A DNA stretch of 64,000 bases, taken from assembly GCF_024053505.1 (NCBI RefSeq), contig NZ_JAMXQS010000003.1, positions 186,001 through 250,000 on the forward strand, read 5' to 3'. Numbering within the stretch: position 1 is the first letter of the stretch; each line of letters starts with the position of its first letter. Source of the DNA: Mesorhizobium liriopis (GTDB lineage Bacteria > Pseudomonadota > Alphaproteobacteria > Rhizobiales > Rhizobiaceae). Under the pieces are notes generated by a model that had not been told where the DNA came from, ran no database searches, and saw nothing but the letters and a program-made list of their open reading frames with translations. Of the stretch, positions 45,761 through 55,086 are shown in pieces. The position numbers and the translations under genes are program-made.

Positions 45761-46561
45761 ATGATCCAACGAAGCGGCCTGCTCAACGTGATTGTGCCTT
45801 TGCTGGCGAAGGAGGCGCTGCCTGATGCAGCAGTGGGTGCCGCGTTTGGTGAAGCCATGGCGGCGCTCGCACGCTTCGATTTTACTGTGGTCTTCGCTTA
45901 TCGAGGCCAGGAGCGGCCGATCGATCTCTTTTCGAACTTCGAGCCTTCCGATTACGAGATTTTCGTGTCGCGCTATCAGGCCGGGGCCTACCTGCTCGAC
46001 CCGTTCTTTCACGCCGCGCGGCAGCCGATATCCGGCGTGTTTCGCATGCGCGAATTGGCACCCGACCGCTTCTTTTCGAGCGAGTATTTCCGCACCTACT
46101 ATTCGGAAACGAGGCTAGCCGAGGAGATCGGCTTTTTCGTGCCGGCCGAAAACGGCATCACGGTCGTGCTTTCACTGATGCGCAAGCACAGCACGCATGT
46201 CTTTCCCGCTCGCGAGTTCGCTCTCCTGAAGGACGCAGAGCCTTTCGCGGCAGCGCTCGTCAAACGTTTCTGGTCCGATCTCGACCCGCGCTTCGATGCA
46301 GCTCACGCAGAACGGAGGCGCAAAGCATCGCCGATCGACGCGCAGCGAGGTGTGTGGCAGCGCTTGGGGCTGACGACACGCGAGGCCGCCATTGTCGAAC
46401 TGGTGCTGCAGGGGCACTCGTCGGAGGCGGTCGGCGAAAGGCTGGGCATCGCGACAGGAACCGTGAAGGTCCATCGCCGAAACGTCTACCGAAAGCTTGG
46501 CATCGCCTCGCAGACCCAATTGCTCTCGCTTTACCTCAAGACGATTCAAGCCGCGGCTTAA
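45761..46561 (+). CDS. LuxR-family (HTH) transcriptional regulator
   Basis: 266-residue regulator with a C-terminal LuxR/NarL-type HTH (about 205-262: LGLTTREAAIVELVLQGHSS, then GIATGTVKVHRRNVYRKLG). The N-terminal about 190 residues are an uncharacterised sensory region without clear autoinducer-domain signatures. ATG 45761 follows an AAGGTATAGGC sequence. Divergent from the polyamine-type ABC operon, which it probably controls through the palindrome at 45710-45727. Not a quorum-sensing gene on this evidence. Confidence 0.9.
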   Translation: MIQRSGLLNVIVPLLAKEALPDAAVGAAFGEAMAALARFDFTVVFAYRGQERPIDLFSNFEPSDYEIFVSRYQAGAYLLDPFFHAARQPISGVFRMRELAPDRFFSSEYFRTYYSETRLAEEIGFFVPAENGITVVLSLMRKHSTHVFPAREFALLKDAEPFAAALVKRFWSDLDPRFDAAHAERRRKASPIDAQRGVWQRLGLTTREAAIVELVLQGHSSEAVGERLGIATGTVKVHRRNVYRKLGIASQTQLLSLYLKTIQAAA

Positions 46562-47000
46562 GGCTCGGCTCCTTGAGTTCAGCCCCTTGCACTTGGCAAT
46601 CGATCTTTCCGATCGGTCCGAGCAGATCCTCTGCGAAGTGCATGCGCAAAGTCCTAGGATCGATGCCGAAAACAGTCGCGATCCAATCTGGGAGCTGGAT
46701 AACGGAACATGACCAGTCGCTTGGTTGCCGCCTATCCTGTTCCGAAAAGCTCGCGATCAGCATTCCAGCCCAAAACGCCCAAACCTGCGAGTTTCGCTCG
46801 CGGGACGGAAGCTGTGGGTGGGCGGCTGGTTTCAGATGGTAGATGATGTCCAACTGTGTTCCAGACGTGCGCGGAGGAATCACTCCCGCGAAGCTGCAAC
46901 TGTTGATGAGGCATCAGGACCGTGTTGCATTCGTTTCGATGCGAGATAGTAGAAGGCATCGCGCTCAACAGGCGCTGGCTTGAGAGCGAAAGAGGATAGC
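46562..47000. other. Gene-free region with a possible decayed HTH gene
   Basis: No intact gene. On the minus strand, about 46590-46690, one frame reads WIATVFGIDPRTLRMHFAEDL. This resembles the small HTH proteins often found beside phage terminases (pattern IGIDxKTLRKHF), so it may be a phage remnant like that at 39 kb. The start of the ribose-type ABC operon promoter should lie at the right end. Confidence 0.4.
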
Positions 47001-48533
47001 GTGACGATCCCGACGACCTCCGCCCCCGCGCTTGAAATGCGCCATATCAGCAAGACGTTCGGCCCGGTTCGCGCCCTCAATGACGTCTCGCTCACGGTCT
47101 ATCCTGGCGAGGTCCACGCGCTGATGGGCGAGAATGGCGCGGGCAAGTCGACGCTGATGAAGGTCTTGTCGGGCGCCTACTCGCCCGACAGCGGCGGCGA
47201 GATCCTGATCGAGGGCAAGCCGGCCTCCACGGGTGATCCCATCAAGGCGCGCGCGAATGGCGTGGCGGTGATCTATCAGGAACTGTCGCTCGCGCCCAAC
47301 CTGTCGGTTGCCCAGAACATCTTTCTCGGCAACGAGCCGCGCCACTTCGGCATCGTGGATCGAGCCGCGATGGTTCGGAATTCCGAAGGCATCCTGAAGC
47401 GGCTCGGTGTTTCGTTCGGCCCACGCACGCTCGTGGAAGGGCTGTCGCTCGGCGAGCGGCAGATGGTGGAGATCGCACGCGCGCTTTCCACCAATGCCCG
47501 CATCATCGTGATGGACGAGCCGACCACCTCGCTGTCCTCGCGCGAAACCGACCGGCTGTTCGAGGTGATTGCGAACCTCAAGAGCCAGAACATCGCGATC
47601 ATCTACATCTCTCACCGCATGGAAGAGATTTACCAGCTCGCCGACCGCGTCAGCGTTTTGCGCGACAGCGGCTATGTGGGCACGCTTTCGCGCGAAGAAT
47701 TGAACGCACCGCGCCTCGTTTCCATGATGGTCGGCCGTGACCTGTCCTCGTTCTACAAGAAGGACCACAAGGCGCCCGTGGGCGAGCGGACTGTGGCTCT
47801 GAGCGTCCGCAACATGTCGGACGGCGACTTCCTGCAGAACTGTTCCTTCGACCTCTACAAGGGTGAAGTGGTGGCGCTGGCAGGTCTCGTCGGCTCGGGC
47901 CGAACGGAACTGGCACGCCTCATATTCGGCGCCGACAGGAAGCGCACGGGAACGGTCGAACTCGACGGCAAGCCGCTCGCGGTCAACTCGCCACGCGAGG
48001 CACTCCAGGCGGGCATCGCCTACCTCACCGAGGACCGCAAGCAGCTCGGTTTGTTTCTCGATATGTCGATCGCCGACAACATCAATATCGGCGTGATCGG
48101 CGAGGACGCCAAAGCCGGCGGCATTCGCGACTTCGGGATGGCGCGCAAGCGTGCCGACAAGGCAGTGTCCGATCTTTCCATCCGCACCAAGTCGATCAGC
48201 ACCACTGTCGGCTCCCTCTCGGGTGGCAATCAGCAGAAGGTGCTTCTCGCGCGTCTGCTCGAGACCAAGCCGAAGGTCGTCATTCTCGACGAACCGACGC
48301 GTGGCGTGGATGTCGGCGCAAAGTCGGAAATCTACCGCCTCATCGATAGTCTCGCCTCGCAAGGCATCGGCATTTTGATGATCTCGAGCGAACTACCCGA
48401 GGTGACCGGCGTCGCCGACCGTGTGCTCGTGATGCGTGATGGCCATATCGCTGGCGAGGTTCGTGCGGCCCCCGGCCAGCCCGCTGCGCAGGAAGATATC
48501 ATGGAACTCGCCACAGGAGCCGCGGCACGATGA
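47001..48533 (+). CDS. Sugar ABC importer, ATP-binding protein (RbsA-like, double ATPase)
   Basis: 510-residue tandem ATPase of carbohydrate class CUT2. The N-terminal half has intact Walker [10 protein letters not shown] and signature [11 protein letters not shown] with MDEPTTSLS. The C-terminal half has the usual degenerate Walker A (LVGSGRTEL) and [16 protein letters not shown] 47001 ([13 protein letters not shown]) is chosen because AGAGGATAG precedes it; a TTG at 46980 is an alternative. Stop overlaps the permease as ATGA. Forms an operon with the permease and binding protein, with no enzyme or regulator attached. Confidence 0.93.
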   Translation: MTIPTTSAPALEMRHISKTFGPVRALNDVSLTVYPGEVHALMGENGAGKSTLMKVLSGAYSPDSGGEILIEGKPASTGDPIKARANGVAVIYQELSLAPNLSVAQNIFLGNEPRHFGIVDRAAMVRNSEGILKRLGVSFGPRTLVEGLSLGERQMVEIARALSTNARIIVMDEPTTSLSSRETDRLFEVIANLKSQNIAIIYISHRMEEIYQLADRVSVLRDSGYVGTLSREELNAPRLVSMMVGRDLSSFYKKDHKAPVGERTVALSVRNMSDGDFLQNCSFDLYKGEVVALAGLVGSGRTELARLIFGADRKRTGTVELDGKPLAVNSPREALQAGIAYLTEDRKQLGLFLDMSIADNINIGVIGEDAKAGGIRDFGMARKRADKAVSDLSIRTKSISTTVGSLSGGNQQKVLLARLLETKPKVVILDEPTRGVDVGAKSEIYRLIDSLASQGIGILMISSELPEVTGVADRVLVMRDGHIAGEVRAAPGQPAAQEDIMELATGAAAR

Positions 48534-49564
48534 GCGTGAACGACCCCAACACCACGCCTGCCTCCAACATGGCTGGAGCCGCGCCGGTGGCGGCGACGTC
48601 TGCGAAGCCTGCGACTAGCGCGCGCTGGCGGACGCTCGTCTCCGCGCTTGGCATGCTGCCGATCCTGGTTCTGCTCGCCATCGGCTTCTACTTCATCAAT
48701 CCGCGCTTTCTGACAGACACCAATCTGCTGATCGTCATGCAGCAGGCTTCGATCAATCTGGTGCTTGCCGCCGGCATGACCTTCGTCATCCTGACCGGCG
48801 GCATCGACCTGTCCGTCGGCTCGATTCTGGCGGCCTCGGCCATGGTCGCGGTGATCGTGTCTCTGTTTCCCGACTGGGGCCTGCTCGGCGTGCCTGCGGC
48901 GATCCTGGTCGGCCTCGGCTTCGGCGTCATCAATGGCCTGCTCGTCGCCTATGTCAAACTGCCGCCCTTCATCGTCACGCTCGGCTCGCTGACGGCCGTG
49001 CGCGGCATTGCGCGTCTGCTCGGCAATGATACGACGGTGTTCAATGCGGATCTGCCGTTTGAGGCGATCGGCAATGGCTCGCTCTTCGGCGTGCCATGGC
49101 TCGTGATCATCGCGCTGTCGGTGATCGTGATCTCCTGGTTCGTTCTGAAGCGCACCGTGCTCGGCACCTGGATCTACGCCGTCGGCGGCAATGCCGAGGC
49201 CGCGCGCCTGACAGGCATCAAGGTCTCGCTCGTGTTGCTCTTCGTTTACGGCGTGTCGGGCCTGCTCGCAGGTCTGGGCGGCGCCATGTCGGCCGCGCGG
49301 CTTTATGCGGCGAACGGTCTGCAGTTGGGCACGAGCTACGAACTCGATGCCATCGCGGCGGTGATCTTGGGCGGCACCAGCTTCGTGGGCGGCGTCGGTT
49401 CGATCTGGGGCACGCTGGTGGGTGGCCTGATCATCGCCGTTCTGTCCAACGGCCTGATCCTCGCGGGCGTGTCCGACATCTGGCAGTATATCATCAAGGG
49501 CCTCGTCATCATCGTGGCCGTGGCGCTCGACCGCTACCGTGCGCAGGGCACCGCGCGGACATAA
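48530..49564 (+). CDS. Sugar ABC importer, permease (RbsC-like)
   Basis: 344-residue permease with about eight to ten membrane segments. CUT2 signatures are [15 protein letters not shown] and [20 protein letters not shown] Pro/Ala/Thr-rich cytoplasmic N terminus precedes the first helix. Coupled to the ATPase (ATGA) and followed after 77 bases by the binding-protein gene. Confidence 0.93.
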   Translation: MSVNDPNTTPASNMAGAAPVAATSAKPATSARWRTLVSALGMLPILVLLAIGFYFINPRFLTDTNLLIVMQQASINLVLAAGMTFVILTGGIDLSVGSILAASAMVAVIVSLFPDWGLLGVPAAILVGLGFGVINGLLVAYVKLPPFIVTLGSLTAVRGIARLLGNDTTVFNADLPFEAIGNGSLFGVPWLVIIALSVIVISWFVLKRTVLGTWIYAVGGNAEAARLTGIKVSLVLLFVYGVSGLLAGLGGAMSAARLYAANGLQLGTSYELDAIAAVILGGTSFVGGVGSIWGTLVGGLIIAVLSNGLILAGVSDIWQYIIKGLVIIVAVALDRYRAQGTART

Positions 49565-49641
49565 GGCCCAAAGGAGCTCCGGCGATGTGCCGGGAGAAAA
49601 CGGCTTCCAGCAGAAGCGGAAGCCTCAACAGGAGGAATACA

Positions 49642-50580
49642 ATGAAGAAGCTTTCCGCGCTGCTCTGCGGCGCAGCCCTTGCGGCGCTGGTCGCGGCTCC
49701 CGCCTCGGCCAAGGATCTCGAAAAGGTCGGCATCTCGGTCGGCCTGCTCGGCAACCCGTTCTTCGTCGCCACCATCAAGGGCATCGAGGACGCTGCCAAG
49801 AAGATCAATCCGAACGTGCAGGTCACCTCCGTTTCCGCCGACTACGACCTCAACAAGCAGGTCTCCCAGGTGGACAGCTTCATCGCGGCCGGCGTGGACG
49901 TGATCATGCTCAACGCCGTCGACGCCAAGGCGATCGCGCCCGCGGTGAAGAAGGCCCAGGCTGCCGGCATCGTGGTGGCTGCCTTTGACGTGTCCGCACC
50001 CGGCGCCGACGTCACGGTCATGACCAACAACGTCAAGGCCGGCGAGGAAGCCTGCAAGTATCTGGTCGACCAGACCGGTGGCAAAGGCGATTACGTAATC
50101 ATCAACGGCCCGGCTTCGTCGTCGATCCTCGACCGCGTGCAGGGCTGCAAGAACGTGCTCAGCCAGCATCCCGACATCAAGATCCTGTCGGACGACCAGA
50201 ACGCCGAAGGCTCACGTGACGGCGGCCTGAAGGTGTTCCAGTCCCTGCTCACCCGCTTCGACAAGATCGATGCCGTGTTCGCCATCAACGACCCGACGGC
50301 GATCGGCGCGCAGCTTGCCGCCAAGCAGCTGAACCGCAACGAGTTCATCATCACCGCAGTCGACGGCGCACCGGATATCGAGAAGGAATTCTCGTCAGGC
50401 AACTCCATGATCAAGGCCTCGGCCTCGCAGGATCCTTATGTGATGGCTGGTCAGGCCCTGACCATGGCTGCCGACGTGCTTGCCGGCAAGAAGCCTGCCG
50501 AGCCGACCGTGCTGCTCGACCCCAAGCTGATCACCGCCGAGAATGTCGGCGAGTATAAAGGTTGGACCGCAGCCCGCTAA
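49642..50580 (+). CDS. Sugar ABC importer, substrate-binding protein (RbsB-like)
   Basis: 312-residue periplasmic binding protein: signal peptide MKKLSALLCGAALAALVAA with cleavage near ASA-KD, then the type I fold (KVGISVGLLGNPFF, FIAAGVDVIMLNAVDA, VFAINDPTAIGA). A strong GGAGG lies before ATG 49642; the longer open frame upstream lies inside the permease gene in another frame and is rejected. Last gene of the operon, closed by a clear terminator. The sugar is not deducible. Confidence 0.94.
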   Translation: MKKLSALLCGAALAALVAAPASAKDLEKVGISVGLLGNPFFVATIKGIEDAAKKINPNVQVTSVSADYDLNKQVSQVDSFIAAGVDVIMLNAVDAKAIAPAVKKAQAAGIVVAAFDVSAPGADVTVMTNNVKAGEEACKYLVDQTGGKGDYVIINGPASSSILDRVQGCKNVLSQHPDIKILSDDQNAEGSRDGGLKVFQSLLTRFDKIDAVFAINDPTAIGAQLAAKQLNRNEFIITAVDGAPDIEKEFSSGNSMIKASASQDPYVMAGQALTMAADVLAGKKPAEPTVLLDPKLITAENVGEYKGWTAAR

Positions 50581-50600
50581 CTGCTGGCATCGAATAGGAT

Positions 50601-50626
50601 ACGGCCGGGCTCAACCCGGCCGTTTT
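50601..50626 (+). terminator. Intrinsic terminator of the ribose-type ABC operon
   Basis: ACGGCCGGG (50601-50609) and CCCGGCCGT (50615-50623) form a perfect 9-bp stem with a 5-base loop, ending in TTTT, 20 bases after the binding-protein stop codon. Confidence 0.88.
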
Positions 50627-51278
50627 CCGTTCCGAAAAGGTAAAACACCACAGCTGAAACGCGAGGTGTAAATGAGGTGTTCAATTAAAGGCTCGCTACC
50701 GTCTTCTAACGCCTAACCTCTTCACTCCGCCCTGCCTGCTCGCTGCGTCACCCGTCCCATGGGGCTCTGCCCCTTCGGCGGCATCATCCCCGAACCCCGG
50801 CACGACCGGCCGTGCCTACCACGGATGGAGTGGTACGACAGACGCGGAACTGGGACTTGAGCTTATGGCCGCCTCACTGTTTCAGACAGGTGCGTCGCCG
50901 TCCTGTTTATTGTCTACTGGCGACAGACTTGTCTCACGCTGTTGATACCAAGTCGCTCGGCCGGTTCCCAACGCTTCCCATGGCCTCGAGGGATGTAGAG
51001 CTCTGCCTCATAGCATGCGCGATTACAGCGGCCTGATGCACTCCTCTTTTGTTCTTGTCGCGCTCCATAGCTTTCACACTTGATCTCTTTGAAAAGCTTG
51101 AGTCGTTCCAGCCGCGTCAGATCGAATGCTCCGATCGTGCGAAGCTTGAGCTGACCCCGCTCAGCCATTCCAACCCTGAGAAGATGGGCGCACCCTTGTG
51201 CTGAGATCGTTCGCCGCCGTGGTTCAGAGGTCAAGCGCGTAAGCAGGGTGGAAAAGACCCTTTCTCGAATTAGCAGGC
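50627..51278. other. Gene-free stretch of about 650 bases
   Basis: I find no convincing gene. A minus-strand open frame of about 106 codons (50914-51234) is rich in Arg, Cys and Gln without recognisable motifs or a good start. The base composition is less biased than in neighbouring genes, which suggests decayed DNA. No inverted terminal repeats of an insertion sequence are apparent. Confidence 0.5.
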
Positions 51279-51626
51279 TCAGCGGTCGGTTAGGAAATCC
51301 ACGCGGGCTGGCGTGAAGCTATCGATCAGACGGCCTTTCTCCATGGCTTTGACGCCATGCTCCAATCCTGAGGGCACGATGAAACAGTCGCCTGCGTTCA
51401 ATCGCTCCGTTTGCCCGTCGATAGTGACATCGAATGCGCCTTCGGCGACAAAGCTCGACTGCACGTGCGGGTGCGAGTGCTTCCAGCCTACGCCGCCTTT
51501 CTCGAAGGTGAACTCCACCATCATCAACTCTGCGGTATGAACGAGCACGCGGCGCCGGTTGTTGTCCGGTGTGGCTTCCCACACGCCCTCGTCGGCACGC
51601 ATGAAGATGTCGGTGTTCTGGGTCAT
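51279..51626 (-). CDS. kdgF: Cupin-domain protein, KdgF-like (unsaturated uronate to 5-keto-4-deoxyuronate)
   Basis: 115-residue cupin. The metal-binding pattern of KdgF is present: HSHPHVQSSFV (two His and the Gln) and GLEHGV (third His). KdgF catalyses ring opening of 4,5-unsaturated uronates released from pectin or alginate, giving 5-keto-4-deoxyuronate, the substrate of KduI. It lies 4 bases after kduD and is last in the operon ALDH-SBP-permease-ATPase-kduI-kduD-kdgF, which is the main reason for the specific name over a generic cupin. Confidence 0.85.
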   Translation of the reverse strand: MTQNTDIFMRADEGVWEATPDNNRRRVLVHTAELMMVEFTFEKGGVGWKHSHPHVQSSFVAEGAFDVTIDGQTERLNAGDCFIVPSGLEHGVKAMEKGRLIDSFTPARVDFLTDR

Positions 51627-51630
51627 TACA

Positions 51631-52392
51631 TTACCTCGCCAGCCAGCCGCCGTCGGCCGGTATCACCGCACCGTTCACATAGCCCGATGCGGGCGCCAAC
51701 AGAAATACAACCACATTGCCGATATCGTCCGGCTGGCCCCAACGTCCCGCCGGAATGCGCGATAGAATGGCGGCATTGCGTTCGGGATCGGCGCGCAGCG
51801 CCTCGGTGTTGTTCGAGGAAACATAACCCGGCGCCACGGCATTCACATTGATGTTCCGGCTCGCCCATTCATTGGCGAGGATTCTCGTGAGGCCAAGAAC
51901 CCCATGTTTGGAAGCCGTGTAGGACGCAACGCGGATACCGCCCTGAAACGACAGAAGCGAGGCGATGTTGACGATGCGGCCCGGCCGGTTCTCGGCCATC
52001 GCATGGCGTGCAAAGGCCTGCGAAAGCAGGAATGTGGCCTTGAGGTTGAGATCGAGCACATCGTCCCAGTCGGCTTCGCTCAGCTCCACCGAGTCGGCGC
52101 GACGGATGATACCGGCATTGTTGACCAATCCATCGAGCGGCCCAAGACTTTGCCATATCTCGCCGATCAGGTTTTTAGCGGCGGCATCGGCCAGATCGCA
52201 TGCGGCGGAGACGATCCTGCCACCCGCAGAAGCGACCATCCGCTCGGTTTCGGCCATCGACGAGCGGCCGAACGCCACCACCGCGCCGCCAGCCCGCGCG
52301 ATCGCCACGGCGATCGCCTGACCGATGCCGGTATTCGCACCCGTCACCGCGATGCGTTTGTTTTCGAGGCTGAACGCGGAGAGACCGCTCAC
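51631..52392 (-). CDS. kduD: 2-dehydro-3-deoxy-D-gluconate 5-dehydrogenase (KduD)
   Basis: 253-residue SDR, the usual KduD length: VTGANTGIGQAIAVA, NNAGIIRRADSVELSEADWDD (family-specific NNAGIIRR in part), IVNIASLLSFQGG, YTASKHG and GWLAR at the end. It reduces 2,5-diketo-3-deoxygluconate to KDG. GTG start at 52392 overlaps the kduI stop as GTGA; the longer in-frame stretch upstream lies in kduI. Third step after KdgF and KduI. Confidence 0.92.
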   Translation of the reverse strand: MSGLSAFSLENKRIAVTGANTGIGQAIAVAIARAGGAVVAFGRSSMAETERMVASAGGRIVSAACDLADAAAKNLIGEIWQSLGPLDGLVNNAGIIRRADSVELSEADWDDVLDLNLKATFLLSQAFARHAMAENRPGRIVNIASLLSFQGGIRVASYTASKHGVLGLTRILANEWASRNINVNAVAPGYVSSNNTEALRADPERNAAILSRIPAGRWGQPDDIGNVVVFLLAPASGYVNGAVIPADGGWLAR

Positions 52393-53261
52393 CGCATGGC
52401 TCCGAGCGGCACTGGATCGACATCTGTGTAATCGACATTGTCGCCGGCCATCGCCCAGATGAAGGCGTAGTTTGAAGTGCCGCAGCCGGAATGGATCGAC
52501 CAGGGCGGCGACAGAACGGCCTCCTCGTTGGCCATCACGATGTGCCGCGTCTCGTGTGGCTCGCCCATGAAGTGGAACACGCGTGCGCTGTCGGGCAGAT
52601 CGAAATAGAGATAGGCCTCCATGCGCCGGTCGTGCAGATGCGCGGGGATCGTGTTCCACACCGAGCCCTTGGCGAGCTGCGTCATGCCGACCACGAGCTG
52701 GCAGGTCTCGATAGCCGAGGTGAACTGGAAGATGGACCGCTCGTTGGAGGTTTCCTGCGCGCCGAGGTCCAGCCGCTTGGCGTCCGCGACTGTCATCAGA
52801 CGCGTCGGGCAGGCTTGGTGCGCGGGAGCGGAAAGCAGGTAGAACCGGGCGGGCTCGTTCGCATTGTCCGAACCGAAGGAAACCCTCTCACCCCGGCCGA
52901 CATAGATCATGTCGCGCGGTCCAAGGCGGTGCTGCTCGTTGCCCGCCGTCACGGTTCCGGGCGCGCCGATATTTACCGCAACCAATTCCCGCCTGTCGAG
53001 GAAGGACGAGGTGCCGGCCGTCTTGACGGCTTCGAGCGACAGAGTTTCGCCCAAGGGCACCGCGCCACCGACCACCATGCGGTCGTAATGGGAATAAACG
53101 AGGTTCACGCGGCCGGGCTCGAAGAGCTGTCCCAAGTGAAAATGCTGACGCAGGTCTTCCGTACCCATCGCGGCCGCGGCCGCGGGCGCCACCGCATGGC
53201 GCGATGTAGTGAGCTGATGCGCGCAGGCTTCGCCTTTGATGTCGCGTTCGGGCTTGTTCAT
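52389..53261 (-). CDS. kduI: 5-dehydro-4-deoxy-D-glucuronate isomerase (KduI)
   Basis: 290-residue cupin-fold isomerase. Family motifs are visible: YSHYDRMVVGGAVP, SFLDRRELVAVNIG, RDMIYVGRG, WNTIPAHLHDRRMEAYLYF (zinc-site His and Glu) and VLSPPWSIHSGCGTSNY. It converts 5-keto-4-deoxyuronate to 2,5-diketo-3-deoxygluconate for KduD. About ten N-terminal residues exceed the usual length. Its start overlaps the stop of the ABC ATPase gene (ATGA, 53258-53261), so import and catabolism are tightly coupled. Confidence 0.94.
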   Translation of the reverse strand: MNKPERDIKGEACAHQLTTSRHAVAPAAAAAMGTEDLRQHFHLGQLFEPGRVNLVYSHYDRMVVGGAVPLGETLSLEAVKTAGTSSFLDRRELVAVNIGAPGTVTAGNEQHRLGPRDMIYVGRGERVSFGSDNANEPARFYLLSAPAHQACPTRLMTVADAKRLDLGAQETSNERSIFQFTSAIETCQLVVGMTQLAKGSVWNTIPAHLHDRRMEAYLYFDLPDSARVFHFMGEPHETRHIVMANEEAVLSPPWSIHSGCGTSNYAFIWAMAGDNVDYTDVDPVPLGAMR

Positions 53262-53992
53262 GTCAGCACCACATATTCCGTCAGTTGGCTGATACTCGTG
53301 TCGGCCTTGGCGACATCGAAGACCTTGGTGCCGTGGCTCATGATCACGAACCGATCGCAGACCTGGTAGGCATGGTAGAGATTGTGCGTCACGAGCACGC
53401 TCGACACGTTCTCAGCCTTGAGCTTGAGTACCTGGTTGAGCAGCGCTTCGGTTTCGCGCACGGAAAGCGCGGAGGTCGGCTCGTCGAGCATCAGGATGCG
53501 CCGCTTGAAGAACACGGCGCGCGCAATCGCCACCGCCTGCTTCTGGCCGCCCGACAACTCGCCCACCAGCATGTCAGGCGAGTCGATGCCAGAGATATGT
53601 ACGGCGCTTTTGAGCACCTGCATCGCGATCTCGCGCATCTCGGCAAGTTTCAGCATGCCAGCGTGCGTGCAAAGCTCCCGGCCCATGAAGATGTTGCGCG
53701 TGATCGAGAGCGAATCCACGAGCGCCGTGTTCTGGTAGATCGTCTCGATGCCGGCTTCGGCGGAGTCGGTGCGACAGGAGAACAGCGTTTGCTTGCCATC
53801 GACGAAAAGATGCCCGCCGCTCGGCTTGTGGATCCCTGAGATCAGGTTCACCGCCGTCGATTTTCCCGCTCCATTGTCGCCGAGTAGCCCGATCACCTCC
53901 CCTTCATTGACGTGAAAGCTCAGGTCGCGGAGTGCCGTGAGCGCTCCGAAGCGCTTGGTGATGTTATGGAGTTCGAGGATCGGCATATGCAT
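53258..53992 (-). CDS. Sugar ABC importer, single-domain ATP-binding protein (FrcA-like)
   Basis: 244-residue ATPase with one nucleotide-binding domain: [36 protein letters not shown] and VTHNLYHAYQV. CUT2 importers usually have a double ATPase; the half-size form occurs in the rhizobial fructose importer FrcA and relatives. ATG 53992 shares a base with the permease stop (TGATG). By context it imports unsaturated or keto-deoxy uronates. Confidence 0.92.
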   Translation of the reverse strand: MHMPILELHNITKRFGALTALRDLSFHVNEGEVIGLLGDNGAGKSTAVNLISGIHKPSGGHLFVDGKQTLFSCRTDSAEAGIETIYQNTALVDSLSITRNIFMGRELCTHAGMLKLAEMREIAMQVLKSAVHISGIDSPDMLVGELSGGQKQAVAIARAVFFKRRILMLDEPTSALSVRETEALLNQVLKLKAENVSSVLVTHNLYHAYQVCDRFVIMSHGTKVFDVAKADTSISQLTEYVVLT

Positions 53993-55017
53993 CAGCCCCG
54001 TCCCTTCCGCTCAATCATGCTGTTGAAGGCGGCGGCCCCGACGATGAGCACAGCGATGAACATGTCGAGATAGAATCCCGGGGCACGCATCAGCAGAAGC
54101 ACGTTGGTGATGGTGTGGATCAGCATGCCGCCCAGGAAGATGCCGAGCACCGAACCGCGCCCGCCGGTCAGCGACAGGCCGCCGATCACGCAGGCCGCGA
54201 TGGCCTGCAATTCGAGCCCCGTGCCCTGCCCCGGCTGGACACTGCCGACCCGCACGGTCGCCAGAATGCCGGCGAACGCCGCCATGCCGCCGGCAATCGC
54301 AAAGGCGGTCATCTTCACGCGGTTCACATCGATGCCGATGGCGGTCGCAGCCGCACGGTTGCCACCGGTCGCAAAGACGTGGTTGCCGAAGCGGTGACGG
54401 TGGAGCAACAAGTAAAAGGCGAGGCTGAGTGCAAGGAACCACCAGAAGGCGGCGTTGATGCCGAGAAACGTGCCGCCGAACAGGCCTTGGAAAGCCGGTC
54501 CCGGATCGAAGCGCACCTGCACCGCGCCATTATAAAGAAGCACCGCGCCTCGCCAGAAAAGCAGGCCGCCGAGCGTGACGATAAAGGAGGGGAGTGCTGC
54601 CCGCAGCGTGATGAAGCCGTGGAGCAGACCGATCGCGACCCCGATCAGCACCGCCAAGGGTGCCGCCAAAAACGGGCTCATTCCGCTGCCGACCTGCACC
54701 GCCATGACGATGGCGGTGAGCGCATAGACGGAGCCCACCGACAGGTCGAACTCGCCTGCGATCATCAGCACGCCGACGCCCAGCGCCATGCAGCCCAGAA
54801 CCGGCACGGCCTTCATCAGGATCGTGAGGTTCTGTGAGGACAGGTAGCGGAACTCGTCGGGGGCGATCAGCGCGTAAGCGATGCACAGGACCTGAATCAG
54901 GATGAAGGCGACGAGGATGGCGCCCGCCGGCGCGCCGATCAGGCGCATCAGGGGTGATTGTCTTCGCAGGCGGCCATGCGGCGCCGTCGCCTGCACGAGC
55001 ATGGGTGCAGCGGTCAT
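53992..55017 (-). CDS. Sugar ABC importer, permease (CUT2)
   Basis: 341-residue permease with about nine membrane helices, signatures IAGEFDLSVGSVYA and IGGLSLTGGRGSVLG. It is preceded by a 69-base gap with a moderate hairpin after the binding-protein gene and is fused by overlap to the ATPase gene. Part of the kdu operon. Confidence 0.92.
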   Translation of the reverse strand: MTAAPMLVQATAPHGRLRRQSPLMRLIGAPAGAILVAFILIQVLCIAYALIAPDEFRYLSSQNLTILMKAVPVLGCMALGVGVLMIAGEFDLSVGSVYALTAIVMAVQVGSGMSPFLAAPLAVLIGVAIGLLHGFITLRAALPSFIVTLGGLLFWRGAVLLYNGAVQVRFDPGPAFQGLFGGTFLGINAAFWWFLALSLAFYLLLHRHRFGNHVFATGGNRAAATAIGIDVNRVKMTAFAIAGGMAAFAGILATVRVGSVQPGQGTGLELQAIAACVIGGLSLTGGRGSVLGIFLGGMLIHTITNVLLLMRAPGFYLDMFIAVLIVGAAAFNSMIERKGRG

Positions 55018-55044
55018 GGTATTTCGAACCTCGGGAACCCGAAG

Positions 55045-55067
55045 CCCTACGCGCCTGACGCGAAGGG
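55045..55067 (-). terminator. Intergenic hairpin after the kdu-operon binding-protein gene
   Basis: On the minus strand CCCTTCGCG and CGCGTAGGG pair except for the central dinucleotide, loop TCAGG. No T-tract follows, so it probably protects the upstream mRNA rather than terminating. Weaker than the hairpins at 20548, 27769 and 63853. Confidence 0.4.
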
Positions 55068-55086
55068 TCGGAACAGTTTGGACGGA

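Noticed and set aside
45761-46561. Quorum-sensing LuxR assignment
   Set aside because: Only the C-terminal HTH is recognisable; the N-terminal region lacks the invariant autoinducer-domain residues and no luxI-type gene is present.
46980-48362. Long minus-strand open frame opposite the ribose-type ATPase
   Set aside because: Antisense shadow of a double ATPase with intact Walker and signature motifs.
50914-51234. 106-codon minus-strand frame in the 650-base gap
   Set aside because: Low-bias composition with many Arg/Cys, no ribosome binding site and no family resemblance.
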